From the IMG/VR virus record IMGVR_UViG_3300005537_000662, positions 1-33,456 of that record: a stretch of 33,456 nucleotides of DNA; one strand, given 5' to 3'. Under the pieces are notes generated by a model. The model was not told the DNA's origin, did no database searches, and worked only from the letters and a program-made list of their open reading frames with translations. Positions 22,251 to 31,419 of this stretch are shown piece by piece (position 1 is the stretch's first letter; every line of letters starts with the position of its first letter). The stretch comes from a virus. The position numbers and the translations under genes are program-made.

Positions 22251-23761
22251 TCAGTCCGTAAGCTCGAAATCCTCGCTCGGCTCGCCCGACGGTTGCGGCG
22301 CTTCCGGGTCGGAACCCCAGTCGATCGGCCAGCGGACCAGATCCTCGAAGTGCTGCCGGCACTCGGCCAGATCGGGAATGTGATAGCCCGAGACACGCTT
22401 GTAGGTTCGGCTCTTGTCGGCGTTGTGAAGCTCCTCGCCATTCGGCCCGTAAGCCTTCACCCACACCTTCTGCCCGCCCTTGAAACCGGCCGGCATCACC
22501 TTGCGCAGAGCGATCCCGAACTGCTCTTTCGAGGGGAGGCGCGCCTTGCTCTTGAGCATCTCCGAATAGGCCCGGAAACTGCGGAAAAGCGCGTCGGTAC
22601 TAATCTCTCGCCGCCAATCCTCATGCTGCGAAAGAAGCCTTCCCTCTCTCAGGCGATCCATCCACCAGGCCTGTAGCTCGGTCATCGAGGCGATCTTCTG
22701 CTCGAACAACCCTGACGTGCTGGGGATCACCCGCACGTCGACGGACTTGAGATCGTAGGCCAGCAGATAGGCCAGCAGGTGCGAGCGCCCGCCCGCGTCC
22801 ATCTCGGTGTCGATCTTCTCGAAGAACTTATGGTCCTGGCGGTTCTCGTTGCCGACGTCGAACACGGCGAAGCGCCGCTCGTCGAAGCTGGCCGGCACCA
22901 CCCAATCGCTGTTCGAGGTGACGATGAGGCGGATCAGGTTGCGGATCGGCGTGGCGTCGACGCCCTTCTTTTCGAGCAGCTGGACGTGCGACGTGATCAG
23001 GCTTTTGAGCCGGCCGTCAGCGACGGGATCGCCGGCCCAGAAGCCCTCCTCGGCCTGCAGCAGCAGCGCATTGGCCATATGACCATTGAAGCCGCCCGTC
23101 AGGTGCTTGGGCTGATCGATGGTGACGTGATGCGAGCCCAGTAGCGAGCCGAAAACCTCGCCCACCTTCGACTTGCCGCTGCCCTTCTCGCCGCGTACCA
23201 CCAGGGCCGTGCCCGGCTTCTTCGTCGGCTGCTGGAACATCTGGGCGAACCAGCCCCAGATCCACTTCTCATGGTCGACATTGCCCCGGGCGACGTTCCG
23301 TTTGATGTGATCGTGGAAGTTCGGGAAATGGTCGACGTGATCGAGCGGATTCCTGGCCTTGGGCGCCGGCTCGACGGCCCATCCGCGCCAGAGGTTGTAC
23401 CACCCGGGCGGAACGCCTTCGGGAGCCATGGCGACCCCGTCATAGGTTTCACGGCGCGGGTGCTTCATCCACAGTGTCCCGATCCCGGCGACCCTGTCGG
23501 TCTCCCCGTCGAGGTATCGCTCGATATCGAACCGCATGCGGAAGGCGCTGACGGCCAGGAACTCGACGGCGGGCCGTCCGTCCCAATCCTGGGTATCGCG
23601 CAGCACCCAGCCGTCGCCGCCCATCAGCACGAAGGCATAGGACTTGTTGAGCTTTTCGACCGCGACCGAGATCTCGTCGTCAGGCTTCGGCGCCTGCCGG
23701 CGCGAATTCTGGCGAGCCTTCCCGCTTCGCTTTTTTGCCTCAGAAAGCGGTATCAAATCGC

Positions 23762-23765
<4 letters not shown>
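22251..23765 (-). CDS. Replicative helicase (P4/VirE-like, DUF5906 type)
   Basis: A 504-residue helicase. Walker A is VVRGEKGSGKSKVGE (about 188-202), the probable Walker B is ALLLQAEEGFW, and sensor IVTSNSDWVVPA with arginine finger region FDERRFAVFDV follows, all typical of superfamily 3 phage/plasmid helicases. It lacks a primase domain, which is supplied by the adjacent DnaG-type gene whose stop overlaps this start by 4 nt. The acidic C-terminus may be flexible. An origin-like repeat cluster follows. Confidence 0.85.
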
Positions 23766-25674
<1,909 letters not shown>

Positions 25675-25678
<4 letters not shown>

Positions 25679-25887
25679 TTGGGAGCGAACCTCCAAGCCT
25701 TCACCTTAGTCGGCGGCAGGCCGTCGCAGAGCAGCCGGAACCAGGCACCGCGAACGGCGTTCGCGCTGCGGTCCGGAAATTCGGCCGCGATCTTCGAAAA
25801 GCTGAACATGGCCCCGACCAGGCGCAGAAGCCGCCGGTCGTCAGCGTCGGACCAGATTGCTTCAGACGGTGGAGTGGCGGCTTGCAT
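25675..25887 (-). CDS. Small Myb/SANT-like DNA-binding protein
   Basis: A 70-residue protein with a tryptophan-spaced three-helix pattern: IWSDADDRRLLRLVGAMFSF, then KIAAEFPDRSANAVRGAWF, like SANT/Myb or GcrA-type domains. Its NAVR codons contain an exact copy of the dispersed palindrome. The stop overlaps the primase start, and its start overlaps the previous gene by 26 nt. Confidence 0.65.
25749..25765. repeat. Dispersed 17-bp palindrome, exact copy
   Basis: CGCGAACGGCGTTCGCG followed by CTGCGG; the same extension occurs after the 30734 copy. Confidence 0.75.
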
Positions 25888-26290
25888 CGACCATCTCCTG
25901 CTGCCTGGCGGCCTCGGCCCGGTGCATCTCGGCGATCACCGGTCCTTCCTCCTGCTCGATATACGAGGCGACCTGAACCGCCACCGCGATCAGCGAGGGC
26001 TTGGTCGCGCCGGTGTCGCTGTCGCTCCAAGGCGACGAAGGCCGATCAGGGAAGAAGCTGGCCGCGAGATCCACGACGGCCTCGCCGCGCTGCAGAAGCC
26101 GGGAGACGAGAAAGGCCTCGTCCTCGGCGGCGATCGCCAGATGAGTGCCGAGCTTTCCGCCCTTGAGGAACAGCTCGCGGACCTTCCCCTCAGCATCCCA
26201 GCCGACGGTCAGCGTCCAAGGAAAGCCATTCCACTGGATCTCGCGGGTGGAATTGCGCCGGCGTGTCGGAAGCCGTTGACGGTCGATCAC
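25862..26290 (-). CDS. TSCPD-domain-like protein
   Basis: A 142-residue protein. Residues 18-78 (WTLTVGWDAEGKVRELFLKG then EAFLVSRLLQRGEAVVDLA) follow the pattern of the TSCPD domain seen at the C-terminus of vitamin B12-dependent ribonucleotide reductases and as free phage proteins. The second half is helical. The motif cysteine is absent. It may modulate nucleotide supply; function is not proven. Start overlaps the upstream stop. Confidence 0.6.
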   Translation of the reverse strand: MIDRQRLPTRRRNSTREIQWNGFPWTLTVGWDAEGKVRELFLKGGKLGTHLAIAAEDEAFLVSRLLQRGEAVVDLAASFFPDRPSSPWSDSDTGATKPSLIAVAVQVASYIEQEEGPVIAEMHRAEAARQQEMVDASRHSTV

Positions 26291-26502
26291 CGATCGCGCT
26301 CCACTTCATAGGCCAGGCCCCGGGCGCGGCCCGCGAGCCACATCAATCCCCGACCGAGGGCCATAGGGCCGCCGGCGATCCAGAACAGCATGTCGCCGCT
26401 CCATTGCAGGATGCGCACGATCGAGCGCCGCGGCCGGCGCCACCGAGATCCGGTCAGGGTATGAAGCGCAAGAAAGCGTGACGAAACGAACGTTCGGGAC
26501 AT
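26287..26502 (-). CDS. Small basic protein with a hydrophobic segment
   Basis: A 71-residue protein, arginine-rich at the N-terminus (GSRWRRPRRSIVRILQW), then a hydrophobic stretch (SGDMLFWIAGGPMALGRGLM) that may be a membrane helix or amphipathic. Overlaps the next gene by 4 nt. No family recognised. Confidence 0.5.
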   Translation of the reverse strand: MSRTFVSSRFLALHTLTGSRWRRPRRSIVRILQWSGDMLFWIAGGPMALGRGLMWLAGRARGLAYEVERDR

Positions 26503-26504
26503 GG

Positions 26505-26813
26505 TCAGTCCTCCTCTTTCGGCGCCGATCGCGCCGCATAGGTATTAGGGGCGGCCTTCGGGCCGAACGACTTGAGATGAAAAGGGGTGCAGTCGAAGAC
26601 CGGCCGGTCCTCGCGATCGGCCCTCGACCTGATCGCGACACCAGTTTCATAGCCCGCGACCAGGTCCGCCTCGTCGGCGCCGAACGGGCAAGGTCCGACG
26701 GCACCGATCTTGACGGCTTCGATCCCGGCCCATTGGGCATGGATCTTGCGCGCGAAGGGCTCTTTGGCCGCGCGGGCGTCCCTGATCAGCTCGTCGAGCT
26801 TGTCGCGATTCAT
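26505..26813 (-). CDS. Small early protein, paralogue of the 27045-27470 product
   Basis: A 102-residue protein. Residues 5-60 (LDELIRDARAAKEPF, WAGIEAVKIGAV, CPFGADEADLVAGYETGV) align with the product of the gene at 27045-27470 (LDQLTADARSEQ, WAGLQAVRVGAD, CPFNATEPDLVSGFLRGV). They differ at the C-termini. Function unknown. Start overlaps the Cys-rich gene's stop; the stop is 2 bp before the next start. Confidence 0.65.
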   Translation of the reverse strand: MNRDKLDELIRDARAAKEPFARKIHAQWAGIEAVKIGAVGPCPFGADEADLVAGYETGVAIRSRADREDRPVFDCTPFHLKSFGPKAAPNTYAARSAPKEED

Positions 26814-27070
26814 AGCAGTTGCCCCTGTCTCTGGAAGCCCGACGGCGGAAGCGTGACCCCGCGGCGCTGCAAGCCACCGCCGGAGGCAATTGGCCGCTCG
26901 ACCTGGTGTGCCTGGAAATCCGACCAGACATGCTCGGCACACGCCCATTCGCCCGCCTTGCCGCGCCGCAGATCGACGCCTCGGCCAAAGCAACCGAACT
27001 GGCCGCAATCAGGCTTCCAGCAGGTGTGAACGAACGGAGCCACGTCAGAGCGCTCCGCCGAGGCGGCCAT
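26810..27070 (-). CDS. Cys-rich zinc-finger-like protein
   Basis: An 86-residue protein with CWKPDCGQFGCFGRGVDLRR then EWACAEHVW: cysteines at about 17, 22, 26 and 44 and H47 suit one zinc site. Typical of small phage early proteins of unknown role. It lies between the two paralogous genes and overlaps both. Confidence 0.6.
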   Translation of the reverse strand: MAASAERSDVAPFVHTCWKPDCGQFGCFGRGVDLRRGKAGEWACAEHVWSDFQAHQVERPIASGGGLQRRGVTLPPSGFQRQGQLL

Positions 27071-27470
27071 ACCGCTCTTCGAACATCACCTCGGCCATCG
27101 TCGGGTGATCGGAGAACGCCCAGAGGCGCCCGGTCGGAACACGGGCGGCTATGGGGCCGCCGTCGGTCACCGATCCCTGCCAGCGGGGCTTCATGCCAAG
27201 CTCGACGCCGCGGAGAAACCCGGACACCAGATCCGGCTCGGTCGCATTGAAGGGGCAGATATAGTCGGCGCCAACCCGCACGGCCTGTAGGCCGGCCCAG
27301 ATCGCGACTAGACGCCGCCCCTCCTCAGTCTGCTCGGATCGGGCATCAGCGGTAAGCTGATCGAGGACCGTCCAGCACACCGCTGGGGGCGGCACAGGCT
27401 GGGCGCAGAGTGCAACCGGCTGAGAGGGCGCCGGCCCGGCCGGTGCGCCCTTGATCTTCTCCCCCCACAT
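27045..27470 (-). CDS. Small early protein, paralogue of the 26505-26813 product
   Basis: A 141-residue protein. N-terminus is proline/alanine-rich (GAPAGPAPSQPVALC), then the paralogous core about 35-95, then RVPTGRLWAFSDHPTMAEV. Start ATG 27470 has GGAG eight bases upstream; the longer frame reading starts inside the previous gene. Unknown function. Confidence 0.65.
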   Translation of the reverse strand: MWGEKIKGAPAGPAPSQPVALCAQPVPPPAVCWTVLDQLTADARSEQTEEGRRLVAIWAGLQAVRVGADYICPFNATEPDLVSGFLRGVELGMKPRWQGSVTDGGPIAARVPTGRLWAFSDHPTMAEVMFEERYGRLGGAL

Positions 27471-27475
27471 CGCGG

Positions 27476-27967
27476 TTACTCCTGGCCCGAGCCGTTCAGG
27501 CGCGCCAGGTGGACCTGCAGCATGTCCTGATAGCGGTTCGCCCGGTCGATTACCTCGGCCACTTCCGCGATGCACCGCTTGAGTTCGTGCGCTTCACGGA
27601 CGCCATCCTCGTCCATCTCGACGACCGACTTGGCGAAGTCGCCGACGCTGCCGGTCAGCTTCGCCACCATATGGGTCGGATCAAGGACCACCGTGGCCTG
27701 CTGCTCGCCGATCGGGACCAGCTCATAGCCGGCGTGACGGGCAAGCTGGCGGGTGACGATCGGATCGCCGACCTCAGCCTCCAGATCGAGGATCACGTCG
27801 GCGGCGAGATGCCATTCGTGGGTGGCCTGGGTGCAGGCGCCGATGGTGGTCTTGTTCACCCGCGTAATGCTCGCCGAGGCTTCGAGACCGCCTGCCCTTT
27901 CGACCAAGCGCCGCGCGGCGGCTTTAAGGGCCAGATAAGCAGCCTGGGGGTGCATACGCGCAGTCAT
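27476..27967 (-). CDS. Phage CII-like regulatory protein
   Basis: A 163-residue protein resembling phage regulatory protein CII (CP76): a HTH-like first half (YLALKAAARRLVERAGGLEA, TRVNKTTIGACTQ), then HLAADVILDLEAEVGDPIVT and RQLARHAGYELVPIG. The C-terminal half is a long helix, suited to oligomerisation. Strong Shine-Dalgarno (AAGGAGAAATTCCG). As third or fourth gene after the Cro-like gene, its place also fits a lysogeny regulator. Confidence 0.7.
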   Translation of the reverse strand: MTARMHPQAAYLALKAAARRLVERAGGLEASASITRVNKTTIGACTQATHEWHLAADVILDLEAEVGDPIVTRQLARHAGYELVPIGEQQATVVLDPTHMVAKLTGSVGDFAKSVVEMDEDGVREAHELKRCIAEVAEVIDRANRYQDMLQVHLARLNGSGQE

Positions 27968-28149
27968 CGGAATTTCTCCTTAACTTTCCAGATTCCAAGG
28001 CCGCCGGCGCATGAGAGGGTGTCTGCGCCACACGGATAACGGGTATTGAGGGATGACAAGGTCAGGAAGAGATTGCACAGGGACGAGTCGACGGCGCTGC
28101 GCGGGGAGCCTATCGTGGCGACCGAGCGGTTTTGAGCCGAACTGGTCAC
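27964..28149 (-). CDS. Possible small coupled ORF
   Basis: A 61-codon frame from GTG 28149, overlapping the upstream stop (GTGA), to TGA at 27964, overlapping the CII-like ATG. Both junctions match the 4-nt overlap habit of the operon. Against it: serine-rich, low-complexity composition and a strong ribosome-binding site for the next gene inside it. It may be just a 178-bp spacer. Confidence 0.35.
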   Translation of the reverse strand: MTSSAQNRSVATIGSPRSAVDSSLCNLFLTLSSLNTRYPCGADTLSCAGGLGIWKVKEKFR

Positions 28150-28361
28150 TCCTCGGAGACGTGGACCTCGCCGATCTCATGATCTTCCCCAGGAAAGCGA
28201 AGTTTGGCCGGGTCACCGCCCAGGAAGACGGCGAATTTCTTTGCGGTCTCGATCACCGTCTCGGCGGTGTCGGTCGACCTGGTGGCGCGGATGGCCAGGA
28301 TCAGAGCTTCCTTGCGGATCTGGGCGGGCGTTTCGAGCGAATTGGTCTTGTTGAAGTTCAT
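28146..28361 (-). CDS. Small helical protein of the early operon
   Basis: A 71-residue protein: helices TPAQIRKEALILAIRATRST and TAETVIETAKKFAVFLGG, acidic end. ATG 28361 follows GAGGTGCCGC. Overlaps the previous stop by 4 nt. A conserved-looking phage protein of unknown role. Confidence 0.6.
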   Translation of the reverse strand: MNFNKTNSLETPAQIRKEALILAIRATRSTDTAETVIETAKKFAVFLGGDPAKLRFPGEDHEIGEVHVSEE

Positions 28362-28705
28362 GCGGCACCTCGAAGGGAGAGAGCAAATTGTTCGACAGCG
28401 CTGAGATCGACATCCCCTGCCCGCAGTGCGGCCACAAGACGAAGAAGACCGTCGGCTGGATCAAGACGCATCACCACCATGTCTGCGGATGCGGCTTCCG
28501 GGTCGATCTGGACGCTGACGAGTTGCTTGCCGGGCTTGGCCAGGTCGGTAAGACGCTGGACAACCTCCGGCGAACGGTTGGCAAGATCGAGTAGGAGATG
28601 GCGAAACGCGCCGATGACCTCTGCAGTCTCGGCGGCGCCTTTGATGATCAACCCTTCGCAGGGCGGTCCACCTATGAGAAGATCGAGGCCGTTCGAGCGC
28701 ATCAT
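28358..28705 (-). CDS. Early operon ORF overlapped by an antisense gene
   Basis: A 115-codon frame coupled by ATGA overlaps to the Cro-like gene upstream and the 71-residue gene downstream. The N-terminal 40 residues (MMRSNGLDLLIGGPPCEG) are outside the antisense ORF at 28388-28594; the remaining part is read from exactly the complementary codons of that ORF. Third-position GC is only moderate in the shared part. It may be real, may be a translational bridge, or may be a shadow; context favours translation. Confidence 0.45.
   Translation of the reverse strand: MMRSNGLDLLIGGPPCEGLIIKGAAETAEVIGAFRHLLLDLANRSPEVVQRLTDLAKPGKQLVSVQIDPEAASADMVVMRLDPADGLLRLVAALRAGDVDLSAVEQFALSLRGAA
28388..28594 (+). 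CDS. Zinc-ribbon protein, antisense to the early operon
   Basis: A 68-residue ORF (TTG start after AGGGAGAGAGCAAA). IDIPCPQCGHKTKKTVGWIK and THHHHVCGCGFRVDLDADEL form a clear CxxC-CxC zinc ribbon known from small alphaproteobacterial and phage proteins. The last part is helical. Codon third positions are GC-rich, better than on the opposite strand. The only plus-strand gene within a minus-strand operon. Role unknown. Confidence 0.65.
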   Translation: MFDSAEIDIPCPQCGHKTKKTVGWIKTHHHHVCGCGFRVDLDADELLAGLGQVGKTLDNLRRTVGKIE

Positions 28706-28914
28706 GCGGCCTGCCCTTCAAGGGCCGGAGCAGCGCCAAAAACGTCCGGCCGCAACCGATGGCGCGAAATGCCCGTCAGCGCCTCGATCCGAAGCACATA
28801 TTCAGCGGGAACACGACGCCATTTTTTGACCGTGTGCCGCGAGAGCCCGACCTGAGAGGCAAGCCACTCAAGGGTATGCCTGTGGGTACGGAGGTATGAG
28901 CGCAGTTCTTCCAT
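28702..28914 (-). CDS. Cro/YdaS-like HTH regulator
   Basis: A 70-residue protein: LRTHRHTLEWLASQVGLSRH and TVKKWRRVPAEYVLRIEALT, the YdaS/Cro-like HTH of phage early regions. ATG 28914 lies 8 bp after a 21-bp operator. It is divergent from the CI-like gene at 29021 and first in the early operon, the normal place for Cro. Confidence 0.8.
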   Translation of the reverse strand: MEELRSYLRTHRHTLEWLASQVGLSRHTVKKWRRVPAEYVLRIEALTGISRHRLRPDVFGAAPALEGQAA

Positions 28915-28922
28915 GCATCGAG

Positions 28923-28943
28923 ATGTACCAACGTTTGGTTCAT
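28923..28943. promoter_or_regulatory. Operator O1 (early/repressor divergent promoter)
   Basis: ATGTACCAA-CGT-TTGGTTCAT: near-perfect palindrome matching O2 and O3 at 30166-30222. It lies between the Cro-like start and the CI-like gene. A degenerate half site (GTTCGTTGGTACA, about 28977-28989) follows on the CI side. Confidence 0.75.
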
Positions 28944-29020
28944 CTAGCAAGGGGCATGCACATCATCTTGTAGGGTTCGTTGGTACAGCCGTCCGAACCA
29001 GCAAAAGGTACAATGCGTCC

Positions 29021-29359
29021 ATGAGCAAGAAAGGCCAGCAATTCCCCCCGCGCCCGCGACTAAAACTAATGCGCGAGCGCGCCCAGCTTTCGCAAGAAGC
29101 TGCGGGTGAAGCAATTGGCGCGCATAGAACCCAAATCGCCAAACTTGAGCGCGGCGAAGGAAATCTTACAGACGTACGGATGCGGCAACTTGCAAAAGCT
29201 TATGGCTGCGAACCATGGGAATTGTTTGAAGAAGCCCCACTTCTGACGCCAGAGGGCCGCGCCCTTCTACCTATACTTGAGCGCGGTGACGCCGATCAAC
29301 TTCCCCAACTTCTTCAGTATGGTCTGGATCTGTTGAAGAAAGAGCGGCATCCGGCATGA
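29021..29359 (+). CDS. CI-like XRE repressor (short)
   Basis: A 112-residue repressor candidate. HTH: LKLMRERAQLSQEAAGEAIG, HRTQIAKLERGEGN (about 14-50). The C-terminal part is a helical dimerisation tail (LLPILERGDADQLPQLLQYG). No S24 autocleavage domain, so induction is not by RecA cleavage of this protein. Start ATG 29021 is preferred; the longer frame runs through the operator. Lower GC than its neighbours. Confidence 0.8.
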   Translation: MSKKGQQFPPRPRLKLMRERAQLSQEAAGEAIGAHRTQIAKLERGEGNLTDVRMRQLAKAYGCEPWELFEEAPLLTPEGRALLPILERGDADQLPQLLQYGLDLLKKERHPA

Positions 29360-29459
29360 GCGCACGCGCTCGATTTAGGAATGCCCTTTGGCCGGCAGGA
29401 CTAAGCTCCTGAAAGACCTTCAGGATCTGGAAGATCTGCAGCCGTCTCACCTCATTCAT
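29271..29459 (-). CDS. 62-residue ORF convergent with the repressor gene
   Basis: MNEVRRLQIFQILKVFQELS then PAGQRAFLNRARALMPDA: a helical, basic small protein. GGGGAG lies eight bases before the ATG and is part of a palindrome CCCCAATTTGGGG (29470-29482), which could hide the ribosome-binding site or be an operator. The 3' end overlaps the CI-like gene by 89 nt in antisense, so its transcript could also act on the repressor mRNA. Confidence 0.5.
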   Translation of the reverse strand: MNEVRRLQIFQILKVFQELSPAGQRAFLNRARALMPDAALSSTDPDHTEEVGEVDRRHRAQV

Positions 29460-29836
29460 GGCCGCCACTCCCCAATTTGGGGTATGCCGATCACAATGAC
29501 CATCGTATAACAGCGCCTCTGAGAGGGGCGCCCTGAGAATCGATCTAACATGGGGGTAATCTTCGAGATTGCGCCTGATGCGCCCCGACCCGCTGGCCAG
29601 CGGTAGGGTGGGGCTGTGTGTACAGCAGTGCGGCATTCCCGTGCCGTGGTTCGACGAGCGAGGAACTCGTCACCCCCACCCGCCACAGGCGAGTAGGAGC
29701 GGCGACACCCTGGCACGACTAATGCGCGCTGTCCAGTCCTTGAATTGTGATCGGCATCACGCCATTTGCTCGCGCTGTGATCTACCTCACAAGGGGCGAA
29801 GACTTCCTCAAATAGTCCCGCCCTTACAGTCCGACG
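29460..29836. other. 377-bp intergenic region with CRP-like sites and hairpins
   Basis: No convincing gene. It contains the palindrome at 29470-29482; the 14-mer ATTGTGATCGGCAT at 29744-29757 and inverted at 29484-29497; two CRP-type sites, TGTGA-N6-TCACG (29746-29761) and TGTGA-N6-TCACA (29776-29791), exactly 30 bp apart; and a strong hairpin (29582-29614, GCCCC.ACCC with GGGTGGGGC) enclosing CGCTGGCCAGCG. A structured RNA with regulated promoter is possible. Confidence 0.5.
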
Positions 29837-30061
29837 CTATGCTTCGCGCGCCTTCGGCCCTCTTCCAACACCAAAGGCCAGCCATTCCGGAGCTGTGCCT
29901 GTTACCTTCGCGATCGCTTCGAAAGTCGCCAACCGCGGTTCATTAACCTCGGTTTCCCAGGCCGCAACCGTCTGCTGTGACGCATGCAGCAGATCGCCCA
30001 GTTCGGCCTGGCTCAATGCCGCCGCGATCCGCGCTGTCGCAATCCTCTTTCCCCAGCTCAT
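29837..30061 (-). CDS. XRE-family HTH regulator
   Basis: A 74-residue HTH protein (WGKRIATARIAAALSQAELG, ASQQTVAAWETEVNEPRLAT, EWLAFGVG), complete Cro/CI-type domain without effector domain. Start ATG 30061 preferred over a longer frame that runs through the operators. It is divergent from the plus operon at 30280 with O2 and O3 between. It may be the second arm of the lysogeny switch. Confidence 0.8.
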   Translation of the reverse strand: MSWGKRIATARIAAALSQAELGDLLHASQQTVAAWETEVNEPRLATFEAIAKVTGTAPEWLAFGVGRGPKAREA

Positions 30062-30165
30062 GCGACGATTTGACAGCGCCCACCGTTCACTCTCTAACCA
30101 CGTATCATGGTAATTCCGCGCGATCTTCACATTTGATGACGGGCAACATCGGTTCGCGGCCCTAA

Positions 30166-30222
30166 ATGTACCAACATTTGGTTCATTTAGGCGTTGCGCA
30201 TATGAACCAACATTTGGTACAT
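30166..30222. promoter_or_regulatory. Operators O2 and O3 (second divergent promoter)
   Basis: O2 (30166-30186) reads ATGTACCAA-CAT-TTGGTTCAT; O3 (30202-30222) is the same in opposite orientation, ATGAACCAA-CAT-TTGGTACAT. Centres are 36 bp apart. They lie between the divergent genes at 30061 and 30280. Confidence 0.8.
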
Positions 30223-30279
30223 CATGTCTCCGGCGGTCGCAATTAGAGACCCCTGACACACCGTTGGAGACACGAAACC

Positions 30280-30534
30280 ATGAGTGCCACCATCCACCAA
30301 TTCCCTCAATTGAGCATAAAAGCTGAGGCCGCGCGCCGCGTCGCGGCCCATTTGATCGTCTCGGCCGAGGCGATTAAGCCCGATACCGAGGCTGTCCTCG
30401 GAGGCTTGATGCAGGCGACCTTCGAGGTCGCCACGAATTCCACCCAGCCCCATATCGGCCGCAAGACGGTCAATTCCCTGCGCCAGCTCGCCGACCTGAT
30501 CGAGATGATCGATAAGGCCAAGAGCGTCCACTGA
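30280..30534 (+). CDS. Hypothetical protein, first gene of the integrase operon
   Basis: An 84-residue helical protein (IKAEAARRVAAHLIVSAEAI, TVNSLRQLADLIEMIDKA). GGAGACACGAAACC precedes the ATG. First gene after O2/O3, overlapping the next by one base (TGATG). Unknown function. Confidence 0.7.
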   Translation: MSATIHQFPQLSIKAEAARRVAAHLIVSAEAIKPDTEAVLGGLMQATFEVATNSTQPHIGRKTVNSLRQLADLIEMIDKAKSVH

Positions 30535-30767
30535 TGCGCTTCGGCTTTCGCAGCGTCACCGCCGCCTATGGGCGGCTGACCCAGCCCCAGCTCAAGCTGG
30601 TGTCGAGACTGTGGAACGGTGAGGACGTCCGCGCCTACTCAGCCGGCGTCCACCACAGAACGCTCTACGCCCTCTTGGATAAGGGCATCCTCGCCTGCGC
30701 GGCCACGACCTGCAAACTCTCTCTAATCCCGCCCGCGAACGCCGTTCGCGCTGCGGAGGGAATTTGA
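30534..30767 (+). CDS. Small wHTH-like protein
   Basis: A 77-residue protein; TQPQLKLVSRLWNGEDVRAY then HHRTLYALLDKGILACAATT looks like a winged-helix layout. The 3' end holds an exact copy of the dispersed palindrome (codons for NAVR), right before the next gene's ribosome-binding site. Confidence 0.65.
   Translation: MRFGFRSVTAAYGRLTQPQLKLVSRLWNGEDVRAYSAGVHHRTLYALLDKGILACAATTCKLSLIPPANAVRAAEGI
30734..30750. repeat. Dispersed 17-bp palindrome, exact copy (other centre base)
   Basis: CGCGAACGCCGTTCGCG, followed by CTGCGGAGGG, 19 bp upstream of an HTH gene's ATG. Confidence 0.75.
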
Positions 30768-30769
30768 CC

Positions 30770-31174
30770 ATGACCGAAGTTCGTCCTTTCGACCGCATCG
30801 TTGCCGCCCTCAAGGAACGCGGCATATCCGAGACCCAAGGTGCCAAGAACGCCGGTCTCAATCCCTCGGCAATTCCGAACGCGCGCCGCAACAACGGCAA
30901 CATGGCGCTCCCGACCATCGAGGCCTTCGCCAAATCCCTCGGCTGTTCCGTGGCTTCCCTGCTCGGCAGCGAAGCTCAGGCTGCCGAGCAACCGGCCGCC
31001 GCGCCGACCGCCTCCCCCCTGTATCGGCTGGTCAAGGACGCTCTCCCGATCGAGAAGCGCCTGCAGGGCGCCCGCGCCCTTGTCGTCTACTTCGCCACCG
31101 ACGTCGACCGCGAAGAGTTCGTCGACATCTTCCAGCAGGCCAAGCCGAACTGCCAGACCGTGAGGGTTCCATGA
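30770..31174 (+). CDS. HTH regulator with C-terminal domain
   Basis: A 134-residue protein: HTH about residues 6-58 (FDRIVAALKERGISETQGAK, NARRNNGNMALPTIEAFAKS), alanine/proline linker, then a small domain (IEKRLQGARALVVYFATDVD). ATG 30770 is preferred over TTG 30764. Possible regulator of the integrase operon; overlaps the next gene by 4 nt. Confidence 0.7.
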   Translation: MTEVRPFDRIVAALKERGISETQGAKNAGLNPSAIPNARRNNGNMALPTIEAFAKSLGCSVASLLGSEAQAAEQPAAAPTASPLYRLVKDALPIEKRLQGARALVVYFATDVDREEFVDIFQQAKPNCQTVRVP

Positions 31175-31419
31175 CCGATACGCCAATCTACCCACATCTA
31201 CAGGTCCAGGATGATGAACGCGACATCGAGGACGCCGTCGCCCTAATTGGCCCCGACGCTAAGCCGTCGGGGCGCCTTCGCTTCCTGACAGACATAGTGT
31301 CGGGACGTCTTCAGCAGGAATGGCGCGGCGAATATGGGCGTATCTGGCTCGATGTTCCGATGATCCAGCTCAAACACACCTTCCAAAACCACACGCACGT
31401 CACGGAGACGCTGAAATGA
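31171..31419 (+). CDS. Hypothetical protein
   Basis: An 82-residue protein coupled on both sides by 4-nt overlaps. Acidic N-terminus (QDDERDIEDAV), then IVSGRLQQEWRGEYGRIWLD. No motif recognised. Confidence 0.6.
   Translation: MTDTPIYPHLQVQDDERDIEDAVALIGPDAKPSGRLRFLTDIVSGRLQQEWRGEYGRIWLDVPMIQLKHTFQNHTHVTETLK

Noticed and set aside
22150-22464. Minus-strand frame of 104 codons through the repeat cluster
   Set aside because: It overlaps the helicase 3' end out of frame and reads low-complexity repeats (GVSGLSGVSG).
29569-29946. Plus-strand ORF of 125 codons in the intergenic region
   Set aside because: Irregular composition, no ribosome-binding site, runs into the XRE gene on the other strand.
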